NCBI RefSeq assembly: GCF_002929805.1
Contig: NZ_PJJM01000079.1
Location: 1-53,460 of the forward strand
DNA from: Cryobacterium sp. Y50
GTDB lineage: Bacteria > Actinomycetota > Actinomycetes > Actinomycetales > Microbacteriaceae
DNA length: 53,460 nucleotides
Direction of reading: 5' to 3'
The notes below the pieces were generated by a model. It did no database searches. It was not told the DNA's origin and was given only the letters and a program-made list of their open reading frames with translations. How positions within the stretch are numbered: position 1 is the stretch's first letter; the number at the start of each line of letters is the position of its first letter. This document shows, piece after piece, positions 50,766 to 53,460 of the stretch. The translations under genes were made by a program, and so were the position numbers.

Positions 50766-52280
50766 CTATCTCTGTTCGTGCTTCTCGTCGACATCGCGGG
50801 CGGCGAGTGTCATAACTGCGTCTTGGGTAGCCTCTGCGGAACTGAGCTCGCCAGCCAGCCGGCCGTCGCGCATCACCAGGATGCGATCGCTCATGCCGAG
50901 AATCTCGGGCAGTTCGCTGGAGACCATGAGAATCGCTCCCCCGGCCGCGGTAATCGTGTTCATCAATTCGTAGATCTCGACCTTGGCTCCCACATCCACG
51001 CCGCGAGTGGGTTCGTCGAGCAGCAGGACCGTGGAGGCGGCGATGATCCAGCGGCCGAACACGGCCTTCTGCTGGTTCCCTCCGGAGAGTGCGCCGATGG
51101 GCTGGTCGATCGTGTGCATGCGGATGCGAAGTCTCTTCGCTACCTCGGTTGCCCGCCTGCGTTGACCGGCAAAATCAACCAGTCCCAGCTTCGCGGTAGA
51201 CGCAAGGGTTGCGTAGCCAAGGTTGTTATTGACGGACGCGTCGAGCACCAACCCCTGTCCCTTGCGGTCCTCCGGTACGTGCCCGATGCCCGCGGCGATG
51301 GCGGCCTTGATATCGCCCTTCGGTAGGTTCTGGCCGCGCACGGCCACCGTGCCGGAAGTGTACCGATCTGCGCCCGCGATGGCCCGGATGAGTTCGGTAC
51401 GTCCGGCGCCGACCAGACCCGCGATGCCGAGTACCTCGCCCGCCTTGACGGTGAAACTGATGTTGCTGAATAGTCCGGTCGAGGTGAGGTTCTCTACGGT
51501 GAGCACTTCCACGGCCTGACTCAGATTTTCGGACACTCTGGGGAACTGGTCCTCAATGCCGCGGCCGACCATTAGCTTGACGAGCTCGTCTTCGGATGTC
51601 GAAGCCGGAACCTCTCCGATAAATTCGCCGTCGCGCAGTACTGTGACGGTGTCTCCGACCTCGGCGATCTCGTCGAGGTGGTGGCTGATGAACAGCATGC
51701 CGACGCCTCGCTGGCGTAGGTCGGCCATGACAGCGAACAGGTTTTCGGTTTCGTGGCGCGTCAGCGCCGCGGTGGGCTCGTCGAGTATCAAAATGCGGGC
51801 GTTGATGCTCAGCGCCTTGGCGATCTCGACCAGCTGCTGCCGGGCGATGCCCAGGTCTCCGACCAGGGCATCGACGTCGATATCCAACCCGATCAGGGCC
51901 AGAGCGGCACGGGCCTGCTGGCGTAAGGCCCGGCGGTCTACGAGACCGTGCTTAGTCGGCATCCGCCCGAGCATGACGTTTTCGGCAATGCTCATGCTGG
52001 GAACAAGGTTCAGTTCCTGATGAATCGTGGCGATGCCCAGCGCCTCCGCCGCGCGAGTGTTCGGCAGGGTGACCGTATTTCCATCAACGACGATGTGGCC
52101 GGAGTCCGGCTGGTAAACGCCCGCCATCATCTTGATCAGCGTGGACTTGCCAGCGCCGTTCTCCCCGAGCAATACCTGAACCTGGCCGGGATACACACTG
52201 ACCGTGACATCGTTGATGACCGTGACCGACCCAAAGACCTTTCCTACATTCTGCAAGGTCAGCAGTGGTTGTTGAGTCAT
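50766..52280 (-). CDS. rbsA: ribose ABC transporter ATP-binding protein (two ATPase domains)
   Basis: A 504-residue RbsA. Domain 1: Walker A LLGENGAGKSTLIKMMAGV, signature LGIARQQLVEIAKALS, Walker B ILILDEPTAALT. Domain 2 has the degenerate Walker A GLVGAGRTELIRAIAGA usual in this family, and LSGGNQQKAVFGRWI, LLLDEPTRGVDVG. Start ATG 52280 is one base after the rbsR stop, with GAAGGAAG upstream; the longer frame to 52496 lies within rbsR. Confidence 0.95.
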   Translation of the reverse strand: MTQQPLLTLQNVGKVFGSVTVINDVTVSVYPGQVQVLLGENGAGKSTLIKMMAGVYQPDSGHIVVDGNTVTLPNTRAAEALGIATIHQELNLVPSMSIAENVMLGRMPTKHGLVDRRALRQQARAALALIGLDIDVDALVGDLGIARQQLVEIAKALSINARILILDEPTAALTRHETENLFAVMADLRQRGVGMLFISHHLDEIAEVGDTVTVLRDGEFIGEVPASTSEDELVKLMVGRGIEDQFPRVSENLSQAVEVLTVENLTSTGLFSNISFTVKAGEVLGIAGLVGAGRTELIRAIAGADRYTSGTVAVRGQNLPKGDIKAAIAAGIGHVPEDRKGQGLVLDASVNNNLGYATLASTAKLGLVDFAGQRRRATEVAKRLRIRMHTIDQPIGALSGGNQQKAVFGRWIIAASTVLLLDEPTRGVDVGAKVEIYELMNTITAAGGAILMVSSELPEILGMSDRILVMRDGRLAGELSSAEATQDAVMTLAARDVDEKHEQR

Positions 52281-52281
52281 G

Positions 52282-53310
52282 TCAGTTCTTCCTTCGGCTG
52301 GATGCGGGCAGGATGGGCACCGACGACGAGGCCCTGATGACGAGTTCGCTGGGGAGAACCACCGATTGGGGGGTTTGCCCGGCGATGACCTCAAGTAAAA
52401 GGTCGAAGGCGATCCGGCCCATGTCCTCCACGCTGTGAGAGATGACGCTGAGGGCCGGGTCGAGTAGGGCGAACCACTCGATGTCATCGAAGGCAACCAG
52501 GGCGATGTCCGTGCCGATGCGCAAACCGAGTTTGTGCAGGATGGCGATCGCGCCGACGGCCATCAGGCTGTCCGCGGCAAGCAACGCCGTGGGTGGGTCG
52601 TTCAGTTCGAGCAGAACGTGCACGCCCGCCGAGCCGCTCGCCGCCTGAAAGTCACCGAAGTAGACCAGGTCAAGGTCTTGACTGAGACCGGCGTCGGTCA
52701 CAGCCGCAGCGAAGGCTGCGTACCGGTCGCGTCCGGTCGAGGTCGCCTGCGGACCGGAGATATACCCGATCCTGGTGTGCCCGAGGGAGGCGAGGTGTTC
52801 TACGGTCTGACGAATGCCTACTGCGCTGTCGGTGGTTACGGTCGGCACGTCGATGCCGTCGACTGTGCGGTCTACGAAGACGGTGGGAACTTCGCGCTCG
52901 ATCAGGGAACGGATGCTGCCGCCACCGTCGCCAAGTGGCGCCACGATGATGCCGTCCACCCGCCGAGAGATCAGCGTCTCCAGGTACCGGTCCTGCTGTT
53001 CCTTCTGCTCGTTGGCATTGCCGAGCAGGGTGACATAGCCCTCGGAGAGGGCTGCTTGCTCAACAGTATGGGCGAGGTCGGCGAAGAACGGGTTGCGCAC
53101 GTCTGGTACCAGCAGGCCGATGGAATCGCTCCGGGTCGAGCGCAGGGCCCTGGCCTGCGCGTTGGGCCGGTAGTCCAGCTCGATGGCTGCCGCTGCGACC
53201 TTGTCCCGAGCCTGGGGAGAGGTGGCGGGATTACCAGAGAGTACGCGGGACGCGGTGGCTGCAGAAACGCCAGCGAGCGCGGCCACATCCTTAATTGTGA
53301 TGTCCACCAT
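52282..53310 (-). CDS. rbsR: LacI family ribose repressor
   Basis: A 342-residue LacI/GalR repressor: HTH and hinge TIKDVAALAGVSAATASRVL, SGNPATSPQARDKV, LDYRPNAQARALRSTRS; effector domain with IGLLVPDVRNPFFADLAHTV, DGIIVAPLGDGGGSIRSLI, RIGYISGPQATSTGRDRYAA, VAFDDIEWFALLDPALSVI. I start at ATG 53310 (MVDITIKDV), with GAGG 8 nt upstream. The frame is open to 53361, but those codons are the operator DNA. First gene of rbsRACBKD, so it represses its own operon. Confidence 0.95.
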   Translation of the reverse strand: MVDITIKDVAALAGVSAATASRVLSGNPATSPQARDKVAAAAIELDYRPNAQARALRSTRSDSIGLLVPDVRNPFFADLAHTVEQAALSEGYVTLLGNANEQKEQQDRYLETLISRRVDGIIVAPLGDGGGSIRSLIEREVPTVFVDRTVDGIDVPTVTTDSAVGIRQTVEHLASLGHTRIGYISGPQATSTGRDRYAAFAAAVTDAGLSQDLDLVYFGDFQAASGSAGVHVLLELNDPPTALLAADSLMAVGAIAILHKLGLRIGTDIALVAFDDIEWFALLDPALSVISHSVEDMGRIAFDLLLEVIAGQTPQSVVLPSELVIRASSSVPILPASSRRKN

Positions 53311-53332
53311 CTCTTTCACCTCATCGTGGTCG

Positions 53333-53389
53333 TGGAATCGATTCCATGGAATCGATTCCATACTAGATCGCGGAGTGAACGTGTGTCAA
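53333..53389 (-). promoter_or_regulatory. rbs promoter with two tandem 14-bp operators
   Basis: Minus strand: TTGACA (complement of 53384-53389), 18-nt spacer, TAGTAT (53360-53365), then two abutting perfect palindromes TGGAATCGATTCCA at 53347-53360 and 53333-53346. The central CG and dyad symmetry are those of LacI-family operators. They cover the expected start point, so RbsR binding would block initiation directly. Confidence 0.85.
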
Positions 53390-53460
53390 CGTGACCCGCC
53401 AAACTGGACTTGATCCTCAAGCGTGCTTGGGACGGCACCTAGATCTTGGGTCTGCGGAAT

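Noticed and set aside
1..53460. CRISPR arrays, tRNA or rRNA genes, prophage, complete insertion sequences
   Set aside because: No regularly spaced repeats, no cloverleaf or rRNA motifs, no phage structural genes and no intact transposase with terminal inverted repeats were seen.

Overview
The window looks like chromosomal DNA of a high-GC Gram-positive actinobacterium, most likely of the family Microbacteriaceae (a Cryobacterium-, Salinibacterium- or Leifsonia-like organism). Reasons: strongly GC-rich third codon positions; actinobacterial signature families (a DUF222/13E12-type HNH nuclease, the MSMEG_4193 / DUF3090 / SCO1664 trio, a remnant of a mycothiol-dependent maleylpyruvate isomerase); frequent GTG/TTG starts; and dense use of the octamer GCGGATGC. 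Genus assignment is an inference. I see no rRNA, tRNA, CRISPR, prophage or intact insertion sequence.

Layout. 1-2940: possible IS3-type remnant, a SufR-like ArsR-fold regulator, and a divergent FAD ferredoxin reductase plus GTP cyclohydrolase II. 3485-9562: sulfur amino acid enzymes (MalY/PatB-type C-S lyase, MetY-type sulfhydrylase), then a lipoprotein, a one-polypeptide T-A-A' ECF transporter and its S component. 9922-11292: DUF1648 membrane protein and its YtrA-like GntR regulator. 11431-12654: a dead PadR gene and a permease-prefix gene split in two. 12791-16414: metH. 16739-18704: ImmA/IrrE peptidase, seven-TM protein and HTH protein in one translationally coupled unit. 18736-25362: small oxygenases, a phosphatase, a luciferase-like oxidoreductase with a tiny downstream gene, an ICMT-like methylase, a dead MFS gene, a DNA-glycosylase-annotated protein, an ankyrin protein, a hydrolase and a VOC protein. 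25385-26400: a dead secreted FnIII protein gene. 26564-33910: DeaD-type RNA helicase, MazG-like protein ending in repeats, GNAT, YigZ, EamA exporter with a divergent CGNR regulator, a quinone-reductase-like MDR enzyme and an SRPBCC/ArsR pair. 34977-36944: DUF222-HNH nuclease. 37024-37830: gene graveyard. 37857-42682: MFS transporter, VOC protein, a 3-hydroxybenzoate/phenol-type flavin hydroxylase behind a perfect dyad, and ArfB. 42706-45432: SCO1664/DUF3090/MSMEG_4193 and an RluA-type gene lacking its catalytic core. 45755-46843: orphan AAA ATPase. 47434-53361: complete ribose operon rbsRACBKD with a near-consensus promoter and two tandem 14-bp operators.

Two themes stand out. First, gene decay: at least nine broken genes are recognisable, including one apparent deletion that beheaded two divergent genes (pirin and an FBP-domain protein). 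Second, local regulation: three repressor-type genes (917, 11276, 34269) lack a ribosome binding site and have a -10-like hexamer just upstream of the ATG beside or over a dyad, suggesting leaderless autoregulated transcripts. Short tandem repeats near gene ends, a cluster of hairpins in the leader region of the MFS gene, and the single-chain ECF transporter are the other signals most worth following.
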